Notes: generated by a model not told the origin, from the letters alone. A DNA stretch of 64,000 bases from Crocinitomicaceae bacterium (GCA_002693775.1 NZRP01000049.1:1-64000); one strand, 5' to 3'; counted from the first letter of the stretch, positions 35,017 to 46,092 are shown. Numbers and translations are program-made.

Positions 35017-36757
35017 ATGTAGATTTTAAAAATAGTTCGTCGTATTGTTCATTATCGATAGGCGACGGAGCGTCTATCATAATATCTCTTCCAGAGTTGT
35101 TTTTAGGGAATGCGATAAAGTCTCGTATTGATTCTGACCCGCCAAACATTGAGCAAAGCCTGTCAAATCCTAATGCTAAACCACCGTGTGGAGGAGCTCC
35201 GTATTGGAATGCATCCATTAAGAAGCCAAACTGAGCTTGAGCCTCCTCTGGAGCAAATCCAAGTAGGTCAAACATTCTAGATTGTAATTCTCTATCGTGG
35301 ATTCTAATAGATCCACCGCCTATCTCAACACCATTAATCACCATATCGTAGGCGTTTGCTTTTACCTTACCAGGATCAGTGTCGATGAGCGCAAGCTGAT
35401 CTGGCTTAGGAGAAGTGAACGGGTGGTGCATAGCGTGGTAACGCTCAGTATCCTCATCCCACTCAAGAAGAGGGAAGTCCATTACCCAAAGAGGCTTAAA
35501 TACTTTAGGATCGCGCAAACCAAGCTCAGAACCCATATGCAGCCTAAGCTCACCTAATTGCTTTCTTGTTTTATCTAGATCTCCTGAAAGGATTAGTATA
35601 AGATCGCCTTTTTCAGCTCCAGCTTTTTTAGCCCAAGCAGACCTATCAGCTTCATCGAAAAACTTGTCGACGCTACTCTTTGTAGTTCCATCTTCGTTCA
35701 TTTTGCAATAGACAAGGCCCTTAGCTCCTATCTGTGGACGCTTCACCCATTCAGTTAATTTATCGAGTTGCTTTCTAGTGTATTCAGCTGCTCCTGGAAC
35801 AACAACTCCTAGAACGGATTCTGCTGAATCAAATACGCCAAACCCTTTCCCCTGGCTCACCTCTGCCATATCAACAAACTCCATCCCAAACCTTGTATCA
35901 GGCTTGTCAGATCCGTAAAGTCTCATTGCTTCGTCGTAATCCATGCGAGGAAAATCTTCAATATCAACGTCGAGGACAACCTTGAAAAGATGACGAACCA
36001 TGCCTTCAAAAGTGTTCAGGATATCTTCCTGCTCAACAAATGCCATCTCGCAGTCAATCTGCGTGAACTCTGGCTGACGGTCAGCCCTTAGGTCCTCATC
36101 GCGGAAGCACTTTACAATTTGGTAATACCTGTCAAACCCACTAACCATGAGTAGCTGCTTAAACGTTTGAGGGCTCTGTGGAAGAGCGTAAAACTGGCCT
36201 GGGTTCATCCTAGAAGGCACGATGAAATCACGCGCTCCTTCCGGAGTAGATTTAATCAGATACGGAGTCTCTACATCGATAAATCCGATAGAGTCTAAAT
36301 ACTTTCGTGTCTCAATACCTACTCTGTGGCGCAACATAATGTTTTGCTGTACGGTGTTACGACGCAAATCGAGGTAGCGGTACTGCATTCTTAAGTCGTC
36401 ACCGCCATCAGTATTGTCTTCAATAGTAAATGGAGGAGTCTTTGATGCGTTAAGCACATCAAGAGTCTTCACATCGATTTCAATATCACCAGTGGGGTTG
36501 TTTGGGTTTTTACTTTCCCTTTCAACAACATCTCCTGAGATTTTTATGACAAACTCACGACCTAATTTTCTCGCTTGAGCGCAAAGGTCTGCGTCAGTAT
36601 CCATGTTAAACACGAGCTGCGTAATTCCGTAACGGTCACGCAGGTCAACAAAGGTCATACCTCCAAGGTCTCTAGTCTTTTGAACCCAACCTGAAAGGGT
36701 AACGTTTATTCCCTTTTTTTCTTGGTTTAGGTCTCCGCATGTATGTGATCTATGCAT
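35003..36757 (-). CDS. aspS: Aspartate--tRNA ligase
   Basis: AspRS charges tRNA(Asp). The 584-residue bacterial-type protein has an N-terminal OB-fold anticodon domain ([11 protein letters not shown] ... [15 protein letters not shown]), class II motif 2 around [16 protein letters not shown], the inserted GAD domain (~280-420) and motif 3 ALGFDRL near the C-terminus. The length is as expected. A promoter box lies four bases before the ATG. It leads the aspS-brxB-trpS operon and is divergent from the carboxylase gene. Confidence 0.98.
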   Translation of the reverse strand: MHRSHTCGDLNQEKKGINVTLSGWVQKTRDLGGMTFVDLRDRYGITQLVFNMDTDADLCAQARKLGREFVIKISGDVVERESKNPNNPTGDIEIDVKTLDVLNASKTPPFTIEDNTDGGDDLRMQYRYLDLRRNTVQQNIMLRHRVGIETRKYLDSIGFIDVETPYLIKSTPEGARDFIVPSRMNPGQFYALPQSPQTFKQLLMVSGFDRYYQIVKCFRDEDLRADRQPEFTQIDCEMAFVEQEDILNTFEGMVRHLFKVVLDVDIEDFPRMDYDEAMRLYGSDKPDTRFGMEFVDMAEVSQGKGFGVFDSAESVLGVVVPGAAEYTRKQLDKLTEWVKRPQIGAKGLVYCKMNEDGTTKSSVDKFFDEADRSAWAKKAGAEKGDLILILSGDLDKTRKQLGELRLHMGSELGLRDPKVFKPLWVMDFPLLEWDEDTERYHAMHHPFTSPKPDQLALIDTDPGKVKANAYDMVINGVEIGGGSIRIHDRELQSRMFDLLGFAPEEAQAQFGFLMDAFQYGAPPHGGLALGFDRLCSMFGGSESIRDFIAFPKNNSGRDIMIDAPSPIDNEQYDELFLKSTYVPS

Positions 36758-36761
36758 GGCG

Positions 36762-36769
36762 CAAAGTTA
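36762..36769 (-). promoter_or_regulatory. -7 promoter box for aspS
   Basis: TAACTTTG on the minus strand, four bases before the aspS ATG. It shares a 38-base divergent gap with the promoter of the carboxylase gene. Confidence 0.7.
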
Positions 36770-36783
36770 GAATTTATCTGCCG

Positions 36784-36791
36784 TAGATTCG
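36784..36791 (+). promoter_or_regulatory. Variant -7 box for the acyl-CoA carboxylase gene
   Basis: TAGATTCG, one base from TAnnTTTG, lies four bases before the ATG at 36796. The identical octamer occurs at the same spacing before the DUF72 gene (61603-61610, minus). Confidence 0.5.
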
Positions 36792-36795
36792 CATT

Positions 36796-38349
36796 ATGCA
36801 AAACCAGTTTAATAGTCCGGTGGAACGCCTCGAAAACATGCGCGAAGAAGCGCTGAAAGGCGGAGGTGAAAAACGCATTAAAGCCCAGCACTCTAAGGGC
36901 AAACTAACGGCACGTGAGCGCATTAGCCTTCTTTTAGATCCTGGCACTTTTGAGGAGCTTGGAATGCTAGTGACGCATAGGTCGACGAATTTTGGCTTAG
37001 ACAAGCAGAAATTTTTAGGTGACGGAGTAGTAACTGGGTACGGAAAAGTGAATGGAAGACTGGTTTATGTCTTCTCTCAGGACTTTACAGTTCTTGGTGG
37101 TTCACTTGCTGAAGCGCACGCGGAGAAGATCTGTAAAATCATGGATCTTGCCCTTGAAAATGGCGCGCCGGTTGTGGGTCTTAATGACTCGGGAGGTGCA
37201 AGGATTCAAGAGGGGGTTGTGAGTCTTGGTGGTTATGCAGACATCTTTTACAGGAATGTTCAGGCAAGCGGAGTTGTGCCACAACTATCATTAATTCTGG
37301 GGCCGTGTGCCGGTGGAGCCGTTTACTCTCCAGCATTGACAGATTTTACTTTTATGGTTGAGGGGTCGTCGTACATGTTTGTGACTGGCCCTAACGTAGT
37401 CAAGACCGTAACTCACGAGGAGGTAACTTCTGAGGAGCTAGGGGGAGCGAAGACACATGCTACTAAGTCGGGTGTAACTCACTTTACTGCGCCACACGAG
37501 GCTGCTGCCATTGAGCAGGCGAAGACTGTGCTTGGATTCTTGCCTCAGAACTGCGAGGAAGATCCACAGGCACTTGAATATACAGCTTCTGACGAAAAGC
37601 GCCCTGCATTAGACACTCTGATTCCTGAGAACGCACAGCAACCTTACGATATCCGTGAAGCGATAAATGAAATTGTTGATTCAGAAACTTTCTTTGAAGT
37701 CCAAAGGGATTACGCAGAAAATATAGTTGTTGGTTTTGCTCGTCTTGGAGGAAAGTCTGTAGGTGTGGTTTCTAATCAACCTGCATTCTTAGCTGGGGTA
37801 CTTGATATCCACGCTTCAATTAAGGCAGCAAGGTTTGTTAGAACATGTGATGCTTTTAATGTGCCATTGTTAGTGTTAGAAGATGTTCCTGGGTTCCTTC
37901 CTGGAACGGATCAGGAGTGGAACGGAATTATTACCCATGGTGCGAAGCTTCTATACGCTTTCTCTGAGGCTACAGTTCCTCGTGTTACGGTGATTACTAG
38001 AAAGGCATACGGAGGAGCTTACGACGTGATGAATAGCAGAAACATCGGTGCGGACATAGTATACAGCTGGCCTACGGCTGAGATTGCTGTTATGGGAGCT
38101 AAGGGAGCTGCTGAGATTATTTTTAGAAAAGAAATCAGCGGAGCTGATGATCCTTCTGCGAAGCTTGCTGAAAAAGAAGCTGAATATGCAGAGCTGTTTG
38201 CTCACCCATATAATGCTGCAGCAAGAGGTTATGTAGATGAGGTAATCAACCCAAGTGATACCCGTGATAAGCTAATTAAAGCTTTCGATATGCTTAAAAA
38301 TAAGGTTAGAAATAACCCACGTAAGAAGCACGGGAACCTACCGCTTTAA
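36796..38349 (+). CDS. Acyl-CoA carboxylase, beta (carboxyltransferase) subunit
   Basis: A 517-residue biotin-dependent carboxyltransferase, most like the propionyl-CoA carboxylase beta chain (PccB), which moves carboxylate from biotin to an acyl-CoA. N- and C-terminal crotonase-like halves are both complete. Recognisable blocks are [65 protein letters not shown] and [15 protein letters not shown]. The biotin carboxylase partner is not in the window. Whether the acceptor is propionyl- or methylcrotonyl-CoA cannot be settled here, although the GxxCAGGA/AYGGAY pattern favours propionyl. Confidence 0.94.
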   Translation: MQNQFNSPVERLENMREEALKGGGEKRIKAQHSKGKLTARERISLLLDPGTFEELGMLVTHRSTNFGLDKQKFLGDGVVTGYGKVNGRLVYVFSQDFTVLGGSLAEAHAEKICKIMDLALENGAPVVGLNDSGGARIQEGVVSLGGYADIFYRNVQASGVVPQLSLILGPCAGGAVYSPALTDFTFMVEGSSYMFVTGPNVVKTVTHEEVTSEELGGAKTHATKSGVTHFTAPHEAAAIEQAKTVLGFLPQNCEEDPQALEYTASDEKRPALDTLIPENAQQPYDIREAINEIVDSETFFEVQRDYAENIVVGFARLGGKSVGVVSNQPAFLAGVLDIHASIKAARFVRTCDAFNVPLLVLEDVPGFLPGTDQEWNGIITHGAKLLYAFSEATVPRVTVITRKAYGGAYDVMNSRNIGADIVYSWPTAEIAVMGAKGAAEIIFRKEISGADDPSAKLAEKEAEYAELFAHPYNAAARGYVDEVINPSDTRDKLIKAFDMLKNKVRNNPRKKHGNLPL

Positions 38350-38362
38350 GGTCTTATATCCT

Positions 38363-38983
38363 TTATTTTACTCTTTTTATAGAGCAGCCTAGTGGGGCTG
38401 TTGTGTTTGTACGTACGCGCTTTCCTGCTGCGTGACGCTCAATTGCATTGATCAAATAATGCTTTTCTACCTCTTTAGCACTATCCACGTTATCGTCGAT
38501 GGCTCCTGTGTAGATTAGGTCTAGTTCTCCATCAAAAAGGAAAACATGAGGAGTAGTCTTTGCTCCAAACCCATTTGCAAGCTTACTCTCTTCGTCCACC
38601 ACGTAAGGAGCAGCGTATTCCATATCTCTAGCTCTGTTTTTCATAGCGCTGACGTTATCATCGCCATCGCGCTTAGCAGAGTTGGAATTAACAAGAATGC
38701 TTCCTATTCCAAGAGAATCAGCAAGGGTGATAATAGAATTATACCTGCCTTCCCATCCTTCAGTTTTCTTTCTTCCAACCACAAATGGGCAGGTGTTGCA
38801 AGTGAAAATCACAAGAACGCCATTTTCCTTAACTACATCTTCGATACTAAGAGTTGATCCATCTACGTTCCTCATTTGGTAAGTATGGAACGGGGCTCTA
38901 TCACCAATTTCAATTGTTGCGGTTTGGGCTGAAGCAAAAGAAACAGCAGATAAAGCAAGAAGGGATAGAGCTAGATTTTTCAT
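38363..38983 (-). CDS. Exported thioredoxin-like (redoxin) protein
   Basis: A 206-residue periplasmic protein with a signal peptide ending SFASAQ (1-20) and a thioredoxin fold of the TlpA/AhpC-like redoxin group. The active site reads TCNTCPF, with C62 and C65, and the cis-proline is in KTTPHVFLF. An additional Cys near the C-terminus (APLGCSIKR) could form a resolving pair. It follows queA by 6 bases. It may act in periplasmic thiol reduction; the partner is unknown. Confidence 0.88.
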   Translation of the reverse strand: MKNLALSLLALSAVSFASAQTATIEIGDRAPFHTYQMRNVDGSTLSIEDVVKENGVLVIFTCNTCPFVVGRKKTEGWEGRYNSIITLADSLGIGSILVNSNSAKRDGDDNVSAMKNRARDMEYAAPYVVDEESKLANGFGAKTTPHVFLFDGELDLIYTGAIDDNVDSAKEVEKHYLINAIERHAAGKRVRTNTTAPLGCSIKRVK

Positions 38984-38989
38984 GTCCTT

Positions 38990-40054
38990 TTATTTAATTA
39001 GAAGGGCGTCTCCATAAACGTAAAAACGGTAGCCCTCCTTGATTGCCTCGTTGTAAGCCTCCATGATAAGCTCGTGACCAGCGAACGCTGATTGGAGCAT
39101 AAGGAGAGTAGATTGAGGAGTGTGGAAGTTTGTAAGTAGACTGTCAGCAACGCGGAAGTCATACTTAGGGAAGATGAACTTATTAGTCCAACCAGTGAAT
39201 GGCTTCAGAGTGTTAGTTGTGCTAACAGAAGTCTCCATAGCTCTCATTGCTGTAGTACCAATAGCGCAAATTCTTCTTTCTTCAGACTTAGCTCTGTTCA
39301 CTCTTTCTACACAAGACTGAGGAATGATTAACTGCTCTGAATCTACTTTGTGCTTAGTGATATCCTCAACTACAACTTCTCTGAAAGTACCAAGTCCAAT
39401 GTGTAGAGTAAGGAAGCTCATATCGATTCCTTTAATCTCTAAACGCTTTAGAATTTGCTTAGAAAAGTGAAGTCCAGCTGCTGGAGCACCAACGGCACCT
39501 TCAACGCTTCCGTATATAGTTTGGAATCTTTCGCTATCGATATCCTCAGTACCACGATCTAGGTAACGAGGAAGTGGAATCTCACCCAGCTCAGAAATCT
39601 TCTTTATGAAATCAGCTTTAGAACCTTCAAATAAGAATCTTAGTGTTCTTCCTCTTGAAGTAGTGTTGTCGATTACCTCAGCAACAAGTTCGTCATTCTC
39701 GCCAAAGTATAGCTTATTACCAATTCTGATTTTTCTAGCAGGATCAACAAGCACATCCCAAAGCATGCTTTCTTCATTCAGTTCACGAAGAAGGAATACC
39801 TCGATTACAGCTCCAGTCTTCTCCTTGTTACCGTAAAGACGAGCAGGGAAAACCTTAGTGTTATTAGCAACGAATACGTCACCTTCATCAAAAACATTGA
39901 TGATGTCCTTAAACATCTTATGCTCGAAAGTCCCTGTCTTTCTGTCGATCACCATCATTCTGGCATCTTCACGATTATCAAGAGGGTATCTCGCAATTTG
40001 TTCCTCAGGAAGGTCAAACCTGAAGTGCGATAATTTCATTCTTTGAGCTGACAT
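38990..40054 (-). CDS. queA: S-adenosylmethionine:tRNA ribosyltransferase-isomerase
   Basis: QueA adds the ribosyl moiety of SAM to 7-aminomethyl-7-deazaguanine in tRNA, making epoxyqueuosine. The 354-residue protein has the family blocks [39 protein letters not shown]-type [24 protein letters not shown] and [19 protein letters not shown]. The length is normal and no residue is missing. In many Bacteroidota truB and queA are adjacent; here they are neighbours with a 91-base gap. A TAGTTTCG box (40091-40098, minus) may be its promoter with a ~36-base leader. Confidence 0.97.
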   Translation of the reverse strand: MSAQRMKLSHFRFDLPEEQIARYPLDNREDARMMVIDRKTGTFEHKMFKDIINVFDEGDVFVANNTKVFPARLYGNKEKTGAVIEVFLLRELNEESMLWDVLVDPARKIRIGNKLYFGENDELVAEVIDNTTSRGRTLRFLFEGSKADFIKKISELGEIPLPRYLDRGTEDIDSERFQTIYGSVEGAVGAPAAGLHFSKQILKRLEIKGIDMSFLTLHIGLGTFREVVVEDITKHKVDSEQLIIPQSCVERVNRAKSEERRICAIGTTAMRAMETSVSTTNTLKPFTGWTNKFIFPKYDFRVADSLLTNFHTPQSTLLMLQSAFAGHELIMEAYNEAIKEGYRFYVYGDALLIK

Positions 40055-40145
40055 ATATGTGCAGTTTTTAGGGTGCGAAAATTGAGCGTGCGAAACTAAT
40101 TAAAAACACCATGTAAGTCAAGTACTTTCAGCTATAAAATTCAGT

Positions 40146-40895
40146 CTACGCTAAAGACTTGACAGAAGAGATAAATTCCTGTAAATCATAGGCATTTTCT
40201 ACTGAGAAATTCCCACTCTTAGTTCGCCTTAATTCTGTTAGTGTGCCACCCACTTCAAGAGCCTTTCCAAGGTCCCTTGCAAGAGCCCTGATATATGTTC
40301 CCTTTGAGCACCTAATCTCAAATTTAACATCAACAACCGGATGACCATCAAGCTCCAAATTCTCCCTTTCACCAATATCAAAACTAAATACCTCCACAGC
40401 CTTAGGTCTTAGGTTCACAGTCTTCCCTTTTCTCGCAGCTTTATAAGCGACTACGCCGTTTACTTTTTTAGCGCTGAACTGAGGGGGCATTTGGTCTAAA
40501 CTCCCTGTTAAAGTAGAAGCTGCATCTTGAATTGCATCATCCTCCAGCTTGAGAATCACGTCCTTTTCTCCCCAAGAATCAACCTCCGTTTCAGCATCAA
40601 ACGATGGAGTTGTCACCCCCAACCTGATTGTCCCAGTATAAGTCTTCTCCTTAGCTTGCAGCGATTCAATTGTCTTAGTTTTCCTTCCAATGCAAAGGAT
40701 CAAAACACCAGTTGCCAAAGGATCAAGAGTCCCAGCATGTCCCACTTTCACCTTCCTTAGTCCAAACACATTTTTAAAAGTATAGCGCACCTTATTCACG
40801 ACATCGAAACTCGTCCACGTAAGAGGTTTGTCAAACACTAAAACCTGTCCTTCAAGGACTTCATCTGAAGTTGAAAAAGGGAGTTTACTCTGCAT
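40146..40895 (-). CDS. truB: tRNA pseudouridine(55) synthase TruB
   Basis: TruB converts U55 of tRNA to pseudouridine. The 249-residue protein has the catalytic-Asp motif GHAGTLDPLATG and the conserved TSFDVVNKVR and GTYIRALARDLG segments. A GTG at 40925 is in frame, but the ATG at 40895 gives a typical short N-terminus and an 11-base overlap with the mfd stop, so I prefer it. It is the last gene of the serS-to-truB operon. Confidence 0.96.
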   Translation of the reverse strand: MQSKLPFSTSDEVLEGQVLVFDKPLTWTSFDVVNKVRYTFKNVFGLRKVKVGHAGTLDPLATGVLILCIGRKTKTIESLQAKEKTYTGTIRLGVTTPSFDAETEVDSWGEKDVILKLEDDAIQDAASTLTGSLDQMPPQFSAKKVNGVVAYKAARKGKTVNLRPKAVEVFSFDIGERENLELDGHPVVDVKFEIRCSKGTYIRALARDLGKALEVGGTLTELRRTKSGNFSVENAYDLQEFISSVKSLA

Positions 40896-43800
40896 TTTGC
40901 TTTTCCTTTTTAGCAGCTCTACCACTAGTCATCTCAGTCGCCTCAGATGCAGTCATGCCAGCCATGTCCTCAAATATACCCAGGGCATGCCTTACGGACT
41001 GCACCCCAGTAATTTTCAATCTCAGTGCTCCATTCCTTTGGTACATACTCGTATACTTAGTGTTGTGCTTTAGATAATTTAAAATCCTGGCAAACATTGG
41101 ACCCTGGAAATAAGGACTCTCCTCCTCAGACACAAAGGCCGCAATCAGAACCTCACTCTTAAGAATCACTTTTTCCATACCCAAAATCCTAGATAACCAC
41201 CTCAGTCTAATTGTATCAAGTAGCTCCTTAGTTTCCTTAGGCATAGGGCCAAACCTATCCTCAAGCATCACCTTAAACCCTTCTAGATCATGCTCAGAAT
41301 CTAGCCCGTCTAGCTTCCTATACAATGTAATCCTCTCAGGTATATCACTTACGTAATTGTCTGGGATAAGCAGGGCAAGATCAGTTTCTAGCACGGTCTC
41401 TTCCACATAATTTCCAGTCTCACGGCGCTCCTCTTCAAATAGCTCCTTAAACTTCTCTTCCTTCAGTTCTTTAACCGCATCTGAAAGAATTCTCTGATAC
41501 ATTTCAAACCCTATATCAGAAATAAACCCACTCTGCTCAGCGCCCAACAAATCACCAGCCCCCCTGATATCCAGATCGCGCATTGCTATTTGAACACCAC
41601 TGCCTAAATCGCTAAACTGCTCCAGCGCTTGCAGCCTCTTCCTAGACTCAGACGGCAAAGCACCAAGCGGTGGCGCCATCAAATAACAAAAGGCCTTTCT
41701 ATTTGACCTTCCAACTCTTCCCCTTAATTGGTGCAGGTCGCTTAGGCCAAACTTTTGGGCATCATTAATTAAAATGGTATTTGCGTTACTGATGTCAATT
41801 CCACTTTCAATGATGGTTGTTGCAACCAGGACGTCGTATCCGCCTTCAATAAATCGCGCCATCACATCCTCGAGTTCTTTGCCCTCCATTTGGCCATGCC
41901 CAATTCCTATCCTCACATCTGGGCAAAGTCTTTGAATCATGCCCGCAACATCCTTGATATTGCTCACTCTATTATGGACGAAGTAAACCTGGCCACCACG
42001 ACTAACCTCATAGGTCACGGCATCGCGAATAGTCTCTTCACTAAATCCAGTCAAGATGGTTTCTACAGGATGACGGTTAGGAGGTGGAGTCCTGATAATA
42101 CTCAAGTCTCTTGCGCCCATTAATGAAAACTGTAGCGTCCTGGGGATAGGCGTCGCTGTCAGAGTAAGGGTATCTACATTTTCCTTCAGAGTCTTCAGCT
42201 TGTCTTTTACTCCCACACCAAACTTTTGCTCCTCATCGATAATAAGCAAGCCCAAATCCTTAAACTTCACCCTCTTCCCCACTAGCGCGTGAGTACCCAC
42301 AAGAATATCTACCTCTCCACTTTCTACTTTTTTCAGTGTTTCAGTTAGCTTCTTTCCAGTCTTGAATCTGTTGATGTAATCGACAGTTACTGGAAAGTCC
42401 TTAAGCCTTCTAGAAAAACTCCTCGCGTGTTGCATAGATAGAATAGTGGTAGGCACTAGAACAGCAACCTGCTTACCATCGGTAGCAGCTTTGAATGCCG
42501 CCCTTATTGCAATCTCAGTTTTACCAAATCCCACATCGCCACACACCAGCCTGTCCATAGGCATAGACCTCTCCATATCCTGCTTAACTGCTTTAGTTGC
42601 TTCGTGCTGGTCAGGCGTGTCGTCGAACATAAAGCTAGCCTCCAACTCGTGTTGCAAATAGCTGTCCGGCGTATACGCAAAACCCTCAGAAGCCTTCCTC
42701 TTTGCGTAAAGTTGCAGAAGGTCGTAGGCGATTTGTTTAACACGAGATTTGGTCTTTGCCTTAGTCTTAGCCCAAGTGGCAGTTCCCAATTTGTTGACCT
42801 TAGGGTGCGTTCCTTCCTTAGAAGTAAACTTTGAAATTCTGTGCAGAGAGTGAATGCTCACATATAGAACGTCACCACCCTTGTAAGACAGTCTAATTGC
42901 CTCTTGCTCTTTACCGTTTACCTCAATTTTATGAAGCCCTGAGAACTGCCCTATTCCGTGGTCAATATGAACCACGAAATCGCCAACTTCTAGAGCTATG
43001 AGCTCTTTTATGGTAAGTGCTTCCTTGCTTTTTTTATACCCTTCTTTAAGCTTGAATCTGTGATATCTGTCGAAGAGCTGATGGTCTGTATAAACCAGAA
43101 GTTTCAAAGCCTTATCGACAAATCCCTCACTTAACTCCATAGCAATGGGATTGTATGGCGCATCTTCTTCTCTGTCAGAAAAAATATCGTAAAGCCTTTC
43201 TAGTTGAGTGGCCTGACCTGATACAATTACATTCACATAACCGCTTCTGCTGTTGGCAATAAGATTCGAAGAAATCATATCGAAATTCTTATTGAAAGCT
43301 GGTTGCTCTGTCATCTCATAATCAAGAGTCAACCTGTCTGGAAAGGTTGTACCTCCGCCAAACTCTACAACCCTAAAGTCCTCAATCATAGATTTAAAAA
43401 CTCCAGGATCTAGGTATAATTCCTCTGGTGGAGTATGCTCTAATTCTTCATCCAGTCTTTCATAATGAGCTCTTGCTTTTTCTAATTCAGCACTTAATCC
43501 CTTCTCACAGCTCACCACATCGTGCATCCATATCACAGTGTCTTGAGGGATAAAACTGAAGAAACTTTCCATAGACTCATGCAGCATTTTCTTCCCAACA
43601 TTAGGCACTAAAGTTGCCCTTATAAGCTTCCCGACACTAAGCTGACTTACTGGGTCAAACTTTCTAATCGAATCGATCTCCTCGCCAAAAAATTCTATCC
43701 TGTATGGATAGTCTAAAGAGAAACTAAACACATCAACTATCCCCCCTCTCATTGCATACTGCCCCGGCTCGTAAACGAAATCAACCTTTTCAAATCCGTA

Positions 43801-44310
43801 CTCCATAAACACCTCATCGATAAAATCAAGACTGAAGCTATCTCGCAGTGCTAGAGTAAATGTTTGCGAGCTAAGCTTCTTCTTCGTCACCACCATTTCA
43901 GACAGTGCTCCCGGGTATGTGACAATCACACAACCATCTCGCCCCCCATTAATTTCATTCAACACCTGAGCCCTCATGCCTATGTTGGCATTCTCAACCA
44001 CTTCCTCTTGGTAAGGTACTCTGGCAGATCTAGGGAACAGGAAGGTGGGCCTAGGATTTTTCAGCAAGGTCTGCTCAACGTCATTCATGAAATAAGCAGC
44101 AGACTCTTTATCCTCTAACACCACTAAATGATGCCTGGGCTTTCCCCCACTTTCAAGTTCTCTTTCAAGGATACCACAAAATGAAATTGGCAGTGCTGAC
44201 CCGACGATATTGCGTAACTCTACCTTGCTCCCAGCTTTTTCCAGGGAACCTAGAACCGTTGTAGTTCTATTATCTCGCCTATAAAATTCTAATAGATCGT
44301 CCGGGCGCAT
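40885..44310 (-). CDS. mfd: Transcription-repair coupling factor Mfd
   Basis: Mfd is the DNA translocase that removes stalled RNA polymerase and recruits UvrA to lesions. The 1141-residue protein has the expected order: UvrB-like domains (1-~340), RNA-polymerase-interacting CarD-like domain (~440-510; GDFVVHIDHGIGQFSGL), helicase domains with Walker A GDVGFGKTEIA, DEEQKFGVG, TATPIPRTLQF and QLRGRVGRS, and the C-terminal TRCF/D7 domain with NYVSDIPERITLYRKL. It lies 8 bases after fbp. The C-terminal ~500 codons sit in a stretch with C-rich plus strand. Confidence 0.98.
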   Translation of the reverse strand: MRPDDLLEFYRRDNRTTTVLGSLEKAGSKVELRNIVGSALPISFCGILERELESGGKPRHHLVVLEDKESAAYFMNDVEQTLLKNPRPTFLFPRSARVPYQEEVVENANIGMRAQVLNEINGGRDGCVIVTYPGALSEMVVTKKKLSSQTFTLALRDSFSLDFIDEVFMEYGFEKVDFVYEPGQYAMRGGIVDVFSFSLDYPYRIEFFGEEIDSIRKFDPVSQLSVGKLIRATLVPNVGKKMLHESMESFFSFIPQDTVIWMHDVVSCEKGLSAELEKARAHYERLDEELEHTPPEELYLDPGVFKSMIEDFRVVEFGGGTTFPDRLTLDYEMTEQPAFNKNFDMISSNLIANSRSGYVNVIVSGQATQLERLYDIFSDREEDAPYNPIAMELSEGFVDKALKLLVYTDHQLFDRYHRFKLKEGYKKSKEALTIKELIALEVGDFVVHIDHGIGQFSGLHKIEVNGKEQEAIRLSYKGGDVLYVSIHSLHRISKFTSKEGTHPKVNKLGTATWAKTKAKTKSRVKQIAYDLLQLYAKRKASEGFAYTPDSYLQHELEASFMFDDTPDQHEATKAVKQDMERSMPMDRLVCGDVGFGKTEIAIRAAFKAATDGKQVAVLVPTTILSMQHARSFSRRLKDFPVTVDYINRFKTGKKLTETLKKVESGEVDILVGTHALVGKRVKFKDLGLLIIDEEQKFGVGVKDKLKTLKENVDTLTLTATPIPRTLQFSLMGARDLSIIRTPPPNRHPVETILTGFSEETIRDAVTYEVSRGGQVYFVHNRVSNIKDVAGMIQRLCPDVRIGIGHGQMEGKELEDVMARFIEGGYDVLVATTIIESGIDISNANTILINDAQKFGLSDLHQLRGRVGRSNRKAFCYLMAPPLGALPSESRKRLQALEQFSDLGSGVQIAMRDLDIRGAGDLLGAEQSGFISDIGFEMYQRILSDAVKELKEEKFKELFEEERRETGNYVEETVLETDLALLIPDNYVSDIPERITLYRKLDGLDSEHDLEGFKVMLEDRFGPMPKETKELLDTIRLRWLSRILGMEKVILKSEVLIAAFVSEEESPYFQGPMFARILNYLKHNTKYTSMYQRNGALRLKITGVQSVRHALGIFEDMAGMTASEATEMTSGRAAKKEKQNAE

Positions 44311-44318
44311 CTATTGTT

Positions 44319-45308
44319 TTATGATGATAAGCACTCCTGCATTACATCAACAAGATTTTTACTGCCGACATAATAAGGAATCCTCTGGTGTAGTTCTGTT
44401 GGCTGAACATCCATAATTCTTCCGTTATCGTGAAGCGCTACTCCGCCTGCTTGCTCCGCGATAAATGAAAGAGGAGAGCATTCATATAAGAGACGAAGCT
44501 TTCCGTTAGGCTTATGTTCTAGGGATGGATAGATATAGATTCCGCCATGAATTAAGTTGCGATGAAAATCTGCAACTAGTGATCCGATGTATCGGGCTCT
44601 ATAGTCCAAACTATCATCAGCTTGACATCTCCTCAAGAACTGCCTTGTAGGTTCTGTGCATATATCTAAAAGTGCGCCATTTAAAGAATAAGTCTTACCT
44701 ACGTCTGGGAAAATCATCATAGGATGAGACAAGAAAAACTCTCCTACAGCTGGATCTAGAGTGAATCCATTCACGCCTGTTCCAGTTGTGTAAACAAGCA
44801 TGGAAGAGGATCCATATAGCACGTAACCAGCAGCTACTTGCTCAGTTCCCTTTTGAAGAAAATCGACTTCGCCGATAGGTTCTCCAATAGGAGTAATTCT
44901 TTTGTAAATGCTGAAAATTGTTCCGATGCTTACGTTAACATCAATGTTTGAAGAGCCATCAAGTGGATCGATCAACACAATGTATTTCCCCCTTCTTCCC
45001 TCTTCTTCACAAATAAACACTTCGTCTTGTTCTTCAGATCCAATTCCAGCAACAGACTTGCCCGCTGATAGAATTCTCATAAAAGTATCGTCAGCAAGAA
45101 CGTCTAGCTTCTGCTGAGCTTCATTCTGCACGTTTGTTGAACCGGCCTCTCCAAGTATTCCAGCAAGACCTGCTCTATTTACCTGATGGCTAACAATTTT
45201 AGAAGCTACTGAGATATCAGTCAGTAGTCTAGTCAATTGACCAGAAACAAATGGGAACGCAGCTTGGCGATCCATTATGAATTCTCCTAGAGTTTTAGTT
45301 TTGCCCAT
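44319..45308 (-). CDS. fbp: Class 1 fructose-1,6-bisphosphatase
   Basis: FBPase hydrolyses fructose-1,6-bisphosphate to fructose-6-phosphate in gluconeogenesis. The 329-residue protein shows the metal-binding motif IDPLDGSSNIDVN, the GSEEQDEVF segment and the substrate region ...RYIGSLVADFHRNLIHGGIY. The length is typical. It overlaps the rsmA 3' end by 14 bases, and a TAnnTTTG box lies four bases before its ATG, so it may be transcribed alone as well as from the operon. Confidence 0.97.
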   Translation of the reverse strand: MGKTKTLGEFIMDRQAAFPFVSGQLTRLLTDISVASKIVSHQVNRAGLAGILGEAGSTNVQNEAQQKLDVLADDTFMRILSAGKSVAGIGSEEQDEVFICEEEGRRGKYIVLIDPLDGSSNIDVNVSIGTIFSIYKRITPIGEPIGEVDFLQKGTEQVAAGYVLYGSSSMLVYTTGTGVNGFTLDPAVGEFFLSHPMMIFPDVGKTYSLNGALLDICTEPTRQFLRRCQADDSLDYRARYIGSLVADFHRNLIHGGIYIYPSLEHKPNGKLRLLYECSPLSFIAEQAGGVALHDNGRIMDVQPTELHQRIPYYVGSKNLVDVMQECLSS

Positions 45309-46092
45309 TCTGCAAAGGTAAGTCTAGCTTGATAGCTAGAGCGTGAAATTCTTTTACGCATAACTGCTCAGCTCTTTTTCCAGCGTATTCCTCCGGAATT
45401 AAATCCTTAGCAAAGCCCGCGTTACTCAATGAATTCCTAAGAGTTTTTCTTCGCTGATTAAAAGCCCCTTTTACGACTCTTTTAAAGTGAGAAAAAGAGC
45501 AACCTATATCTTGGGTGTCATTCCTAACCAATCTGATTACTCCGCTTTTCACCTTTGGTGGAGGGTCGAATGCATCTTCGTGTACAGTGAAGAGGTATTC
45601 AATGTCATAGTATGACTGAAGCAAGACACTTAAAATTCCGTAGGTTTTAGTCCCAGGCCTCTCTGCCACTCTTTCAGCCACTTCCTTTTGGAACATCCCG
45701 ACTACCTCCGGAACCCTATCTCTTTTCTCTAAGACCCAAAACAAAATTTGCGACGAGATATTATACGGGAAATTACCTGCTACAATAAATGGTGCTCCAT
45801 CCGGGAAGGCCAAATCAGGATTCCACCTCAACAAATCAACTCCATGAACTTTATTAGAAGGAAGTATCTCCTCAGTAATCAAGTAGTCTACGCTTTCTTC
45901 ATCGAGCTCCACAACATGTAGGTCTAAATCTCCTCTTGCAATTAGTGGCTTAGTCAGCGCCCCAGTTCCAGGTCCTACTTCTAAAACTGTCGTACACCCA
46001 TTGTGCAGAGTGACAGCATTAGCAATGCTCGCGGCAATCCCAGGACCGGTTAGGAAGTGTTGGCCTAAGTGTTTTTTTGCCCTAACGTCCAT
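45295..46092 (-). CDS. rsmA: 16S rRNA (adenine(1518)-N(6)/adenine(1519)-N(6))-dimethyltransferase RsmA
   Basis: RsmA (KsgA) dimethylates two adjacent adenines in helix 45 of 16S rRNA during 30S maturation. The 265-residue protein has the N-terminal KKHLGQHFLTG motif, the SAM site EVGPGTGALT, and the catalytic NFPYNIS motif (N-x-P-Y). The length is normal. Its ATG shares one base with the DUF4286 stop (TAATG), and its 3' end overlaps fbp by 14 bases. Confidence 0.97.
   Translation of the reverse strand: MDVRAKKHLGQHFLTGPGIAASIANAVTLHNGCTTVLEVGPGTGALTKPLIARGDLDLHVVELDEESVDYLITEEILPSNKVHGVDLLRWNPDLAFPDGAPFIVAGNFPYNISSQILFWVLEKRDRVPEVVGMFQKEVAERVAERPGTKTYGILSVLLQSYYDIEYLFTVHEDAFDPPPKVKSGVIRLVRNDTQDIGCSFSHFKRVVKGAFNQRRKTLRNSLSNAGFAKDLIPEEYAGKRAEQLCVKEFHALAIKLDLPLQNGQN
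45313..45320 (-). promoter_or_regulatory. Possible internal -7 promoter box for fbp
   Basis: TACCTTTG on the minus strand, inside the 3' end of rsmA and four bases before the fbp ATG at 45308. The same box-to-start spacing recurs at other genes. Confidence 0.5.

Noticed and set aside
40055-40145. RNA gene or small ORF between queA and truB
   Set aside because: The 91-base gap shows no cloverleaf, no coding-like frame and no strong hairpin.
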